Of a stretch of DNA of 64,000 bases, positions 20,802 through 33,500 are shown piece by piece. The notes beneath the pieces were generated by a model. The model searched no databases. It saw only the letters and a program-made list of their open reading frames with translations, and had not been told where the DNA came from. The stretch covers positions 57,578,872 to 57,642,871 of the forward strand of contig OW121852.1 of assembly GCA_933228895.1 (NCBI GenBank), in the 5' to 3' direction. A program made the position numbers and the translations under genes. Position 1 is the stretch's first letter. Each line of letters opens with the position of its first letter. Source of the stretch: Platycnemis pennipes. Its lineage: Eukaryota > Arthropoda > Insecta > Odonata > Platycnemididae.

Positions 20802-22713
20802 GGGCGCACAGTGGGACCAAATCCCCAAAACGTGGCCAAAGGTCCAAAAATAAAGTATTTCAAATACCTTTTTTCTCTTTGAAACCCAGAAGAAAGATGT
20901 TTAGGGCGTATTATAGTACCAAAGTTTTTGAATTTTAGTGCACATTTTATTGTGGAATTGCACCTATAATTGACCGTTCTGTCCTCGCTCTGTGCCAGCG
21001 GTTTCTTGAACTAATATTCAACTAACACTTATTTCTAAAATGAGAATAATTTGTTCACTAAGCATAAATACATGTATACATTGAGGTTTGATCTTTGAGT
21101 TCAGGTGACTAATATTGAATTTGCTTATAGCAATTGGTATAAGGGAACGTATTTTGAAACTAATGCATTTTTAACGTGTTTGATGAATTAATGGAAACCG
21201 ACAGAAAAAATCTTGATAGATCCTGCGTTATTTCCATTAGTATATTGAAGTAAACACTTCGAACTTGTATCTCTTATTACTTATCGTCAATTGTATAATT
21301 TGTTGATGGAGAAGTCTCCTAACCCCGGGAATATACGGTACTTGCATGCTGATGATTCTGTCAGACAGAATTTGCCGCAGGGCATATCAGAGGATGATTG
21401 GGATTCAGTAAAATTACGTTCCCATAAAATGTACTCCGCGATAAAGAAGAAGCGGGAAAATTGCACACTCAAGGAGAGCTGAGGAAAAGTTTTTCATGAA
21501 ATACAACTCGTGGTTTGATACAAGTTTTACCTTATACATTCCCTGCGTAGAACTCTAAGTGGTAAAGGAACAGATAAGAAAGCAAATTGGTGCTTATTAG
21601 CAATCTTATTGAATGGGCGAATACAGTTTATATTTACATTAGTTTTGTTTTGTGCAGTTAAGTGCAGCTATGGGTAGACCTTATAAGGGTTTCTCTTCTT
21701 CTTTTGAAAGGAGCAAAAGAAGAAAGGTTCAGGAGCTAAGAAAGGGTGCATCTCCGAAAGTTCTTGCGTATGCTACCAACGTGAGCCTTCGTTCTGCAAG
21801 AAAGCTGAATGAGTCTAAGCTGGTAAAAGAAGCCTATACGCAGAAATTACTAGTGTTAGCGAAGAACTCATCAAGAGATCCAGTACAATCCTAAGGGTCC
21901 TATCGAGTAGTTTCGCGGTTGACGCTGAAGCTTTCCGTGCCTATGGCATAGAAACAGCGCGTTTGTACGTCAATGAGTATAGTTGGTATCCGATGCCTAC
22001 ATCACAGCACAAGATCCTTATTCATGGAGCAACCGTGATATCTGTCACCGTCCTGTCAATAGGGATGCTTAGTGAAGAAGCTCAAGAGGCCAGAAACAAC
22101 GTTTTCTGGAACATCGATGCAGAAAAACGTCACGAGTGGAGACGAACTTGGATTTGTTGCACATTCTTTTAACATCCTCAAGTCCTATTATCTCATCACT
22201 TCGTTCACTTCCTGCAAAAATCTTACGTAGCATTACACCAGAAATGCCAACTCTTTTAAAGGAACCTTATGCTTCCGGACTTCTGGAACATTAGGATTAG
22301 ATTGCCGAGGTTCGTATTGCATTTAAGTGTAGTTTTTACAGATTTTTCAAAGTGCGTTTTATGAGGTGTTTATCAAGGAAATGTATTGTTATTTTTATAA
22401 ATTTTCCATTATAATCATATAAAAAGAGGTCTCTTTGCATGTGTATTTTAAGTGTAACTTTCAAAATAAAAGTCAACATATCATCTTGTAGATTACGCGC
22501 GAAACAAAATCCCATGGACAAAGGACGTATGCATACCTACAACATAACTTCCTCACAACTGCCTGAAAAGTTATGCTAATAGTAGATTTAAGATCTCCAT
22601 TAATTATTATTGTCATGTACATAGATTTGATGCCATTTCCGTGAAAACAATGGCTTTTAAGAGCGAATTAGACTTATGGCCACGATTTAGGGATTTGGTC
22701 CCACTGTGGAGCG
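20802..22713 (+). mobile_element. Transib (RAG1-like) DNA transposon, internally deleted
   Basis: Element 20807-22708 (1,902 bp). Its inverted ends, 20807-20842 and 22673-22708, agree at about 33 of 36 bases and start CACAGTGGGACCAAATCCC. Flanks are GGGCG (802-806) and GAGCG (709-713), a 4/5 match to a 5-bp GC-rich target duplication, as Transib makes. The interior keeps two decayed transposase pieces on +: an N-terminal-type segment (21652-21894) and a C-terminal segment (about 21861-22290). The central part with the two catalytic Asp residues is missing, so the copy cannot move by itself. Ends, duplication and protein agree independently. Confidence 0.8.
21652..22290 (+). pseudogene. Transib/RAG1-like transposase remnant (two frameshifts)
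   Basis: A first open segment starts MGRPYKGFSSSFERSKRRK and continues to VKEAYTQKLL. Near 21860 the reading shifts frame to EELIKRSSTILRVL and continues through LYVNEYSWYPMPTSQHKIL, IHGATVISV and SIGMLSEEAQEARNN. A second shift near 22110 leads to EHRCRKTSRVETNLDLLHIL and SSSPIISSL, ending TAG near 22292. This tracks the RAG1 C-terminal core around its catalytic Glu (HK..H, SIG, SE..E..NK, then a basic stretch and an acidic-D-L pattern). The equivalent Glu codon is 22086-22088. Upstream, a short open piece at 21291-21482 may be a further remnant. Confidence 0.7.
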
Positions 22714-25469
22714 TGTGAAAAACAACGGTAACGAAATGCTCAGTAAATTTGAACGCGAAGAGAAAATATTAACCGTGACTTATTCTTAAAGAACGAACCG
22801 AGTATGAGTCAACGTTTCTAGATAACGAAGACAAATAAAGCCTAAGAAAAAGAACCGTCAAACGCACTGTATCTGAGGAGCACTAATCGTATGGCACTCG
22901 AATTCTAGGGAAGCGTGACACCTCAGTGATTGGAGAGCAATGTCCACCGGACCTCAACTGATTAGCGGCAGCTTCCCTGGATGGCACACGGATCCCGAAA
23001 ATAAGACGACGCCAAATATTGGCGCACTGAGGGGTTTACTGAATCATCAGAAGTTAATCGTGGATAAATACTATACGGTGACAAGTTCCAATGATTGTTA
23101 CTCTTTTTCGCAATTACGGACACTTGTAGGGGTTCAAACTTGTGACACTGACATCATCATCTGCAAGATCTATTCTTACGGGCTCTCAAAGTGACTCTAC
23201 ATAATACCTCTACGATCATGGCTTAAGGGAAATACAACTACAGACGGGCGAAAACATAGGAAGGAGGAGCGACACAGCGACCTAATATTGTTTACTGCCA
23301 CGTACCTTAACTTAAGGGATTTGTCTCCGAGCATTGAGGCGACGGCGAGTTGGAAAATACAGATATGCACATTCTAGAGTAAGAGCCAACACGAAGGCTT
23401 CTTCAAATTGTATTATCTAATTTTGAAGGGTAAACAATGAGATCAAATCTATTTTCGAAACGGCTTCGGACAGTAGCACTCGGTGACTACAGTTATCGGA
23501 TTAAAAGAGTTACTTCATCGGCAAAAAAATTCGTCCATTTCCTTCTTAAAGTATCTCAGCATGGATTTCCTCAAACGTTGCATCACATGTGCAACATCGA
23601 AAAAAGATTCATGTAGGCGCACGTACGGCTTGTCCAGATCAAACTAATTCAGTGCGTTTAATGTGACTGTAACTATATATGATTTGCATAAGTTCAACCC
23701 ACTTAATTTACGGAGCAAGATTTTACGACTCATGAAACTGGCAATCATACGTCACATTAGAGTAAAAACGATGCACTCATACCTTTTCGAATTAATAGAA
23801 TATTTCATTGATTGAAGGTGAAAAATACTGCATAATACGCCAGATAAAAAATAAACGTGTATATAGATGGACTGTTTTCAATAGTAAAATCGTTCATCGT
23901 CGGGAACTACAATATTTAACCAAAAATAATCTAATTCCATCCACTGGTATTTCCGTTGCAAGGTGAAAAAAAGTAGCATGATGACGACAAAAGTTCTGGA
24001 TTACTTTCATGAGTAGGTACGACTTAGCAAAATGATATTGGTGCACATTCATCCGCGGTAAATTTCAAAATACGTTAACTTTTTAACACTTCCACATTGA
24101 CCGAAGTGGACAGATTTCGCTTTCAATAGTTATAACACATTCAGCAACACACGTCATAAAGCACGGTTATCTATGAGACATGTAATAAGTTTATCTCGTG
24201 CTCGTGAATGAAAGACTCGAGGGATTCCCGAAACCGCATGCCACACGACAAGGTCACCGGGGAGTGCGTAACTCTTTCGCGGGTTTCAAAAGATTTTGAC
24301 TTCCGCCGTTGCTCAACACATTCCACCCTTGGTGCTACTTTAGGCAATGCTTATCGTTGACTGGAAGCGGAAGTTGCCCTTGCCTGTATCAAACTCTGAC
24401 AAGCAAGAAATGGAATGAAAGCGTTGGGATACTGTGAATGAAGATATATTGCCCTAAACGATTATTACTAACTTACAAAATCACTACATTTTTTCGAGCC
24501 ATTCGTGAAGGGTTTCAAGTCAGAAAAAATCAGAACGACCGTCAATTAACTCTCATTCACGGAAATCCAAACTATTGTTGAGTAATTACAATAAAGCAGC
24601 AATGGCTTCCGTGGACTAGGAACCGAAAACAAGACGAGACGGAATGAGATAAATACATATCTCCAACTGAGGTCGAGTACCAGATCTCAGGGAATAATTC
24701 AGTCGGATCTTGCTAGGGATGGATTACAATAGGCAAGATTTCTGAGATTCAAGTAGGATAACGACGTCCTGAAGGACCTCTTAGAGTGATGAGATAACTT
24801 ATCGCAAACTTCAATGGTAAACCGTATAAAAGGAATTCATAGAGTACGAGAATGGAATTCCAGGAAGTCTACTCAAAACAACAGCGCCTTGAGGCGAAAG
24901 AGACATCATTTTCCCGGAGAGATAGAATGAGGGCTACAGGGTGACGGAATCGTCACATGAAGCAGAAAGAGATAACGGAGAGATGGGCACATGGAAGAGG
25001 CGAAAGGCAAAGCGTTTCCCAACCATTAAAACAGCAGTTATAAATGAAGGGTAACAGATATAGTGATCTGGAGTCGCTGAAAAAGTTGTGGAATTATTAA
25101 TGTGGATTGAAAGCTGTATTGATGGAAAGTAGTAAAGGAATTGAGGAAAATAATTTGTCAATGCCCAGTGTTATTTATGCCCTTTTATAGGGTCAAGATA
25201 GTCGCTAGGTGAATCAAGTATTGTGGACCATTTGTAGATTCCCGTTTTAATTTTTAAGGGAATTTGTGATATGGTTTCACTATGACGTGATGGAAAAAGT
25301 TAGGAGTTAAATTGGCATGTTTTGGTCCATCACAAAAGCATGAAATATTAAGCTTCACTTCGCATATAATAGATAGAAACGAAGTAATTATAAATTCGGG
25401 AAATTAAGGGCGTAAATGGCGAATTGTAGATGATTCGTCTATCTCCAGAGATGCAAAAAAAATTCAATT
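22714..25469. other. no gene recognised
   Basis: Unique-looking intergenic or intronic sequence. Short open frames only (for example 22940-23194 on +), none with recognisable content. Confidence 0.5.
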
Positions 25470-25870
25470 GGGCTACCGTGGTCACCGAGCGCGGACGTTC
25501 GCCCAGTCCCTGGGTGCGGAGTCGCGGAAGGGACAGCACCCCTAGATCTCACGCCAACCGAATCCACGCCCGAACCACGAGAGGAGGGAGGATGACCTCA
25601 TCCGGCGGTCGCCTCGTCCTCTGGGCGCAGTCAATCCTTTCCTATCTCTCTCTCTCTCCCTCCTGGGCAAGGCGAAGGCCCAGCCCCTCTCAAGACGCGT
25701 GGAGCAATTCCACGATTACTCACACTTGTTTCACCCTTCCAACACAGAGGGAGCTGCTAACGGAGCCCGCGCACATCTCTCCCAAGGGCGACGTCGCGGT
25801 GAAGGAAGAAACAGATGCGTCGACGATCACTCCGCCAACACCTCTCTCCGTTAGTTTTTTTTTTCGGGGA
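25470..25870. promoter_or_regulatory. CpG-rich patch
   Basis: CpG-dense sequence (ACCGAGCGCGGACGTTCGCC and similar) with a TC-repeat near 25641-25660. It carries a 149-codon open frame on + (25430-25879) whose translation is Arg/Ser/Pro/Thr-rich and not recognised. Could be a first exon or promoter. Confidence 0.2.
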
Positions 25871-26164
25871 CGAAAATGAATGCGCGCACAGCGTGATTGC
25901 TCACAGTCGGGTCTTTCAGTCGTAGGGCTCCTGAGAAGCGGGTGCAGAGGAAGAATGGTCACAAGTGTTCGGCTGAATGTGGGTTGGTCTGGAGCGTCTG
26001 GAGTAATTCATTGTCTGACTAACCCTCTGGGACATCCCCGGCATTCCTAGTTTTCTCTCACAATAAACTATTTTTCTTCGCAAAATTGCAAATTGCAATT
26101 GTCCAGCTCTCCTTAACCGAATTTTGTACGAGAAATCAGCTACTTTTCCCTTGTAAGACCTCAT

Positions 26165-26557
26165 TTGGAATATGCTGCCAGTGTATGGGATTCCTACGAA
26201 ATCGGTCTAAATAACGAACTTGAACGTGTGCAGCGAAGATCGGCAAGACTTGTAAAGGGCCGGTATGATAACCTTATTAGCGTAACCAGTCTATTAAATG
26301 AATTAAATTGGGAATCATTGTCAGACCGCAGGTTGAAATTTAGACTTAATCTCTTAAATAAATTCCAAGACCATATTTTCAGTGATGATGTTAAAAATAT
26401 TTTACGGGCCCCAACTTACTATGGTAGACTGGACCATAATCACAAAATTAGAGAAATCGATTGCCGAACTGACAGATTCAAAATATCCTTTTTTCCTCGC
26501 ACTATTAGGGATATGAATAACGGTAAATGTATCCAGTACGTGTGTAGCAATGGATAA
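26165..26557 (+). pseudogene. LINE reverse-transcriptase C-terminus (130-codon open piece)
   Basis: The open part of the CR1-like LINE ORF. It starts in LEYAASVWDSY and reads through LNWESLSDRRLKFRLNLLNK to TAA. The ATG at 26165 is an internal Met, not a real start: the homologous frame continues upstream (SLVRPHLEY) and across a frameshift. Confidence 0.75.
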
Positions 26558-26665
26558 CATTGGTAGCTGCATGTTGGTATAAGGACTTAAAGCTAACCCA
26601 ACTAACAGCCTGATTTTGCACGTATGCTTTGCTATTTTAATTTTTAATTACAAATTTTATTAATG

Positions 26666-26890
26666 ATATGAAGTGCATGAAGAAATTCCTCTTGGGTTCT
26701 CCACCGGGTAAGTTAGGATATATAAGGCGGCCAAACCTCCGGAACGACACTCATCTGCCCTGATGACGGTGCACGAGTCGAGCACCGAAACGTCGGCCAT
26801 GGACCAACTTACCCGGTGGAGAACCCGAGAGGAATTTCTTCATTCAATACGCCGGGAAAGCATACGCTCTTATTTCATATGTAGTGCATG
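26666..26890 (+). mobile_element. Penelope-like foldback insertion with hammerhead-like core (14-bp duplication)
   Basis: Insert 26680-26876 (197 bp) lies between ATATGAAGTGCATG (666-679) and ATATGTAGTGCATG (877-890), one mismatch. Arms 26680-26714 and 26806-26840 are 35 bp with one mismatch. The 91-bp centre contains CTGATGA and CGAAACGTC separated by a 5-bp stem. Past the right arm the insert reads CATTCAATACGCCGGGAAAG. It disrupts the LINE 3' UTR, so it is younger than the LINE. Confidence 0.7.
26754..26805 (+). ncRNA. hammerhead-ribozyme-like motif
   Basis: CTGATGA (760-766) is followed by one extra base, then stem II GGTGC/GCACC (768-772 with 782-786) around a 9-nt loop, then GAAAC (787-791) and GTC (792-794). 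The ACGT of GAAACGTC can form the two-base-pair stem III typical of Penelope hammerheads, which work best as dimers. Cleavage would fall after 794. The GGC after it can pair with GCC just before CTGATGA as stem I. Unpaired C767 departs from the consensus. Activity is untested. Confidence 0.55.
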
Positions 26891-27014
26891 TTTGGTGAGA
26901 GTTCACCCCCTGCCACACACATTTATGGTGGCTTGCAGGGTATTATGTAGATGTAGATGAATCCCTCCCTCATCCAATTGAGTAATATTGCTTGTTGCCT
27001 CTCAGGAAAGAGGA

Positions 27015-27505
27015 GAGTCAGGTTGATGTGGTGGCTAGAGTACTGACCTCACATCCCGAGGCTCGGGTTCGAGTCCCAGCAGCAGAGATTTTCCAGAGGA
27101 GTTTATACTTTTATGCTAATGTTCACTTGAAGAACCACAAAATTTCTTCGGCATGTGTTCATCACCATGCTCCACAATCGCACTCGGGGATCGGAGTGGT
27201 TGTGGCTAGATTATTGGCTTGCCATCCTGAGGATCTAGGTTACGAGTCCCATCGATAGCAGAGAGTATTTTCATTGGTATACCGGTTCCCGCTTGAATGG
27301 TACGTGGATTACAGTACTCCCGGCTGTAGGATAGTACCTACGTTACGCAGTGGATCCCCTGGCGTCTTTCGTTTAGAGCGGCTATTTTCTTCTCCGCTCT
27401 TCTTACGAACTTGGGATATTCCTTACCCCATCCAATTACCCACCTATCCTAAATAGTGCATGTGACATTAGCTGTCGGTCATCTCCCCCGAATAACTAAG
27501 GAGAA
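27015..27505 (+). mobile_element. tRNA-derived SINE, two-headed
   Basis: The first head has GATGTGGTGGCTAGAGTACT and B-box GGGTTCGAGTCCC (27065-27077), with a short body to about 27185. The second head has TGTGGCTAGATTATTGGC and AGGTTACGAGTCCC (27237-27250), followed by the family body (ATTTTCATTGGTATACCGG) and the CTGTCGGTC motif (27472-27480). Either one SINE inserted next to another, or a dimeric SINE. Confidence 0.7.
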
Positions 27506-30500
27506 TGGATGTAAATAGACTCACGCCATTCGAGATGTGGGTGTGGAGAAGGTAAGATGGGTAGAACGGAAGATGACCGAGGAAAGGAGAGGTGGAATAC
27601 GTTAACTGTTCCACCTACACTCAACTTCTACCATATTGTTTCACTTACCCTTCCTTCTTCTTAGCCGAGTCCCGAGACCGTAAAAAGACAGGCCCGTAGT
27701 CAACCGGAGAGGCCATAAAAATGCCGAACGGCGTCATGAAATTGCCATACTTCCGACGAGAAAAATGGATGACGCGACAGCGCGCTGTGACGACACCGAT
27801 TGCGAAGGGCTCAGAGATGAAATTAGCTCGGGATTAAGCTCGCTCGCAGGAAATGAGCTGAGTAATGAAAATATACGCCGTAAAAGACCTTGATTTAATT
27901 AATTCCGATTATAAACGGGCTTACATATTTTGACCACGTGCGCTTTCCCCAAGGGATTTAAGGACTGCCTTTCCCAAAAAAGGCAATTTTTTCTGCACTG
28001 AGGAGGGAAGTGTTAACCTCATCTGAGTCAGACTTGAGACATAAAGTGTAGTTACCGTGGATTACTCAAGAATTTAATATGGACTGTGGCGGAGAACGAT
28101 TGAGAAATTTGGTCCTTGAGGAAAGAGGATGAGGGCAGGTTGTCGGCTCCAATATTCGCGAAAGAGAAAGGAAGTACTGCATTGCAGAAGAGAGTACATT
28201 TACGGAGGGTAATCAACGAAGGTCGCAGAAATGAACCGTGAGGTCATGAGAAGCAATGGATGTGAGATTCAGAGATGATATGAAGAAAGGATTAAGAAAG
28301 AAGAAAAAATGCCGTTGGACGTAGGAGAAATGAAGGTGAAAGGTAAACATTTTTGAGGGAGGAGTAATAGTATAGAAATGGTAATTTATACCGCTGGGCA
28401 GTTCCCCAGACTTCTAAAACAATGCGCACAAATTTAACAGAGCCATTCAAACTACTCCCCATGGATGGATTAAAAACTGATCAATTACACGCCAACAAAT
28501 AATTTAGAATAGAAACTCAATTAAAGATGAAATTCCGTAGATAAAATACCCCGATAAAATATTTTCGAGTTTTCTTCGGCCCGCACAGAAAGTAGAGTTA
28601 TGTAACTGATGAGGGTAAAGTTCACATGCACTATCAACATTCAATAAAACTGATTCGTATAATTACTACTCATATTATTTACTTTTTTAAAATTTGATGT
28701 AATGCATGGTTCCTTGAACTTATAGGTATACTATCGTTAACATTTCGACTGATGGGAAAGCAATACAAAATCAATATGAAAGACTGAAACTATCAGTAAG
28801 CTGTTATTACCAAATTATGTTGAAGCATGGAGTCCCCATCAGTAAGAAAACATATTTATGCCTACAAACTTCTGAAATCCTAAACTTCCTACTATTTTAT
28901 TCGTGTTCCAATTCATGCAACACAAGGTTGAACATTTTCCATCTTCGTCATCGTTAAATGTTAAGCTTTTTTTTCAATTAGGTTGAGACCCGTCCTTTAT
29001 CTTCAAGCTTTGAATAACTCGTATCTTTGATTTCCTAGCAATCGGCTTTATCTTCTTTCTCCTCATTAATGGTCTTCATGCTTACACAGGGCGTTTCATA
29101 GTAATTTTTGCTAACTTCACTAATTATATATTACATCTTAATATTACTAAATACCATGTGAGTTTTCAAGCTAATGTAAAAATAATGTGATCTGATATAT
29201 AACAACCGTGAAGATTAGCATTTACAGACGTTATCGAGCAAAGACTTCATTTTACAGCAAATAATTTTCGCGTCAAACAAATTCGAAAAAGAGAAGATGA
29301 GAAAATAAGTCCCTAATGTGATAACAGCAGGTCCAAACTATGGCACAAGTTTTCTTGATCACCATCACCCTAGGGTACCGCTAGGTATTGCAGCCAATGA
29401 CTCCCGTGGAGTCATTGGCTACAATACCTAGCAAAAATCGAGATTCTCGTTGTGCAGCAAACGTGATGATATTCTAAGGAATTATGGATTCATTCATAGA
29501 TGAAGATGCATCCTCCGAAAAATCTGATAACTTTAATTTAAGGTAAAAGAGTTTCAAAATTTTCTTTCAGATTTTCACACAGGATCACTCATGGCACAAG
29601 AACTCCACCGACCAAGCTTCCTCATGACTACAGTTGCGACAGTAAAATGCATGTAATTGTAACATGCAATAAGGCATCACATCGCAGTTCCAACCATATA
29701 TCAAGCAAATTCTATTTTTCGCGCAGGAAGGTACCAATTCTCAATGGATGTCACCCATAAAAAAAGCAGCGTTTAATTACCTCGACATCGTTAAAAACAA
29801 TGAGAATACATGGCAGAGAAAAGTTCCCAGGAATAGAGTGGTTCGTAATCCCCCTCCGCGAACGTTCGACTATTGCTAATCAGTGATATTTACAAATATG
29901 TATTTAATAAAAAACGACTGTAACTGACGGTTAGGCATTAATACTGGACACATTGCTAGGCTCAGATATAAATTTGTATTAAGTGTCAGACAGAAAATAC
30001 TCCAGCACATATGCTCACTCTAAAATAAGTTTGTTTGCATTTCAAAGAATAGAAAATCGATATAGTTTCCCTTTATGGCAATATTTCAGCGGCAGTTGTA
30101 AGGAATAAGATTGCATTACATCATTGTAAACTTTTTAAACAGGTAGAGATATAATGATGAAAAATGAAATCAAGAAATATAACAAAACCATCGATTAGAC
30201 ACTCCTATTGACTCGCGGGAGAACATTCATGCGCCAATTCACGGTATTTCATGTTTAAAACGTGAAATGAGATAGGATATTACTTACAGACGATGGATGA
30301 TCGGGATATCCTCCATTTCCAGCATACAACCAAAATCTCCGAGTTTAACACAGGCGATTTGGCTGATGTATAGGTATGTTGTTAGCAACGCAAACGTGAA
30401 CGACGAAATTCAAAACAAATACTGTGCAATTCAGACAAATTTATTTCGTTTGACACGACCACGACGACGGAGACGATAATTTGATCAACAGTGCTTTCTC

Positions 30501-33500
30501 ATTGATCCCACGTCAAAAGATAAAAAAATAACTCATTAAGGCGATTCGCTAATTCAAGCAGATCACGATGTACCCATCAATTTTACTGTTTAATTATTGA
30601 AATGTAATAACATTACTCAATACTTAATGTGGATCTTTAGTCCGGGGAATAGACAAACGTAACGAAAGCTTTATTTAAAACTCTGTTGACCAATCGCTAC
30701 CAAAGATGCGAGGGAAAGTTACGATAACTCAAGTCCTTCGGAGGTTTGGAAAAGGCGTAACTTGAGCTTATGAGGGGGAAACGAAAATATTCAAGCAAAG
30801 GGTATAAAAAACGGAGAAAATCGTCATGAGTTGAGATTTCCGACATCAGGATTCCCAAACTCTGAGAGGTGGCCAATAGTCTTCCGTAAACGAAAAAAAA
30901 ACCTTTCAAATTAAGCCAGTTGTCACGACGAATGAGATTGCTTTCATTCTAAAGTTATGACAGAACAATCACACAAATTCCCACCACCATTCTTCCCGTG
31001 ATCCCTTGAAATTAATGCGAACAGATGCGAGAGGTACTCACTGGGAAGATCCTAATAGATTACCACAACTTAAGCTTCAAACTGTACGCTACCAACTCCG
31101 AGAGACACACGAATCCGAATATATTTCCTAATTAAAATACGGAAGATTATGACGATGCTGATTAAAATATCATGCTACACCGAGGATTAACATGGTAAAT
31201 ATTTCCTTCCATGGAAGTAGAAGGGAAGTAACAGGGAACAAACTCAACAAAATGACCTGGCGTGAAGTGACTGAAGTCGCTTAAAAGATGTTCAAGATTT
31301 TGCGCAACCACTCAATTAAGCCTCTTAATTAATTGTACGCAGTAAGTTTGAATTAGGCATTCCACGCAGTAGAATCTTCAATCAGACTAAAACCAATTTA
31401 CGAGAATGCAAACTGCAGGTGGGACAAAACGCAAAATAAATACAGGTAATGAGATCCACGAGCATACAAGCACAAACAAGGAAAATGAGTTCTGAGTGAA
31501 AAACAATCAAGCTGTAGCTGTGCTGTACAACGAAGAAGACGCAGGTAAACAACGCACATGTTTGACAGTGAATTGACTTGAATGGGCTTGGGCACAGGGA
31601 ATCACATTTCCATATTGGTCCCAAGGGCCCACCTCCGGCGGAAGTTGAGAGGAAAGTAGAGGAACTAAAACACTGCCGGCAGGATACTCAGGAGGCCAAA
31701 CAAATTTTCAATTGCCACCCTTCCCCAACGACCACGTGCAGGCCGGGGAGCGGAAGAAAATCTATTGAACGCGGGATGAATTAATACAAACAGGACAATG
31801 GGGTCTCCAGTCATTACTCCTTTATTACACGAGACTGCGGGAGGAGGAGACCAGTGAGGACGAAGGGCGGGGCCAACAATGGACGAGAGAATTAATACAT
31901 TCAACCCCCTGAATCCAGAGTTGCTGAAGAGGCCTTTCACTCGGTTCATTCAGCACGCGCGCCCACCTTCATGAAAAGAGATTTCTTAACGTCGAAGCAG
32001 TCTGACGATTTTTTCTTGAAAGAGAAGATAGGGGTGGGGGGTAACTAAGGATGGTGAGGGCCTGGAAAGGGCCGATATGTAGAGCTACGCGACGCCGGTC
32101 AAGTATCTACGTCATTTCGACTAAGAAATGCGATATCGATTCACGAAGAATTGCCACATATCAGTTGTATGATTAATTAAGTCAATATAATTGCACGAAA
32201 CACGATTCCAGTCATCAACCATTGATTATTACTGCCCGTGATATACCGATCTAAGCAGTAAGATAAATCTGGTAGAGCATTTATTACCATTTCTAAAACG
32301 CCACGCCCCTTCATTATTTAACTCTTTAGTCGGCGTACTTTCTTCCCCATCCGTTCCATCTAGAATGAAAGTAACTTAGCCGGCTTGCACAACTTCATCA
32401 TATTATTATCAGCTTACAACATTAAATCACCTCAGATTATCTTATCCTACAATTAATTCTTCTTCGAATTTCTTTCAAATCCAGCCGGCACACCTCTCGA
32501 AAAGAGCTTTTTCTGCGGGCTTTATTCTTTACATTTTTGTCTCTAATTTGTCCCCAGATTCCACACCAATAAGGTCAAAATTCTAGTCTCATCTTTTTCA
32601 CATGCTGGGGCCATTTAAAGAGACACACACCACACCAATATCGCGTGAAATATTACTTTCATGTCTTGCTGCTATTACTACTCTTCCACTCGTATATATT
32701 CTAAGGGGATTTGCAACCAGAAAAGGTGCACAAACCAATTTAATTATCACAACCATATCAAACACGGTAAATGTCAGGTAAGAGTGCATAAAAAGTATTT
32801 GATCGCACAGTGTCAAGGCCTGAAATAGTAAGAAGGTAGTAACTTAAGGTAGAAACAGTCCATTCACGCCACGATTTCGTTGCGTGTAACTTTTATGTTA
32901 TTCGATTCCCATCTGAGTGATCCGCTCCCTTCCCCGTAGCTCAAAGCAAATTGCGAGTCGTGGTGGCGCATAAAACAGGAATGTCTAAAAGAGGCTGAGA
33001 AAGAGCGACAAGGAGGAAGGAAGAGGGATTGGTGGGCCAAGGAGAGAAAAAGTCTTTATTTTAATTTTGAATATACCGAGACAACTTCGCAACAAGCCGT
33101 GAGGAGAATTAAGCCACTCCTTCCCACGAATCCCACTAAAAGGACTAATTAGAGACAAGAAAAGAGGGTGGAACTCTGCTCCACTCCTCCTCCTCTCTCT
33201 CCCTCCCCACCTTGCTCCTTGGAAACAATTGACGAGCGAAAAAAAAACTAACAGAGGACCCCCGCGAGGGATAAGCAATTAAAAAAAAAACAAGAACTCA
33301 ACCGTTTTATTATGCACCCTAATAACTTTTTTCTTCTCTGTCAAGGATGAGCGAATTTTTTAAGTTTTGCGCCGAGATAATATGAGAATAATTATAAGAA
33401 TAGCCTCTGGGAGCATGACTCCTGAAGCTACTTGGCTGTTAGCAAGTAGTGAAAGCTGACAGGTTAAGTCTGTTAAAATATCTTATCACAAGCTCAGCTT

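Larger units (their letters stand above)
26040..26960 (+). mobile_element. CR1-like LINE 3' portion with nested insertion
   Basis: The reverse-transcriptase C-terminal region is readable: a first frame FLRKIANCNCPALLNRILY ends at a stop near 26155, then a shifted frame VRPHLEYAASVWDSY, ERVQRRSARLVKGRY, SVTSLLNELNWESLSDRR and FFPRTIRDMN, ending at TAA near 26556. The 3' end carries GGTGGCTTGCAGGG and the short tail repeat ATGTAGATGTAGATGA (about 26930-26960), typical of this LINE type in arthropods. The 3' UTR is broken by the insertion at 26680-26876. Confidence 0.75.

Noticed and set aside
25430..25879. 149-codon plus-strand open frame as a gene
   Set aside because: Arg/Ser/Thr/Pro-rich translation typical of GC-rich non-coding DNA, spanning a TC repeat. 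No family recognised.
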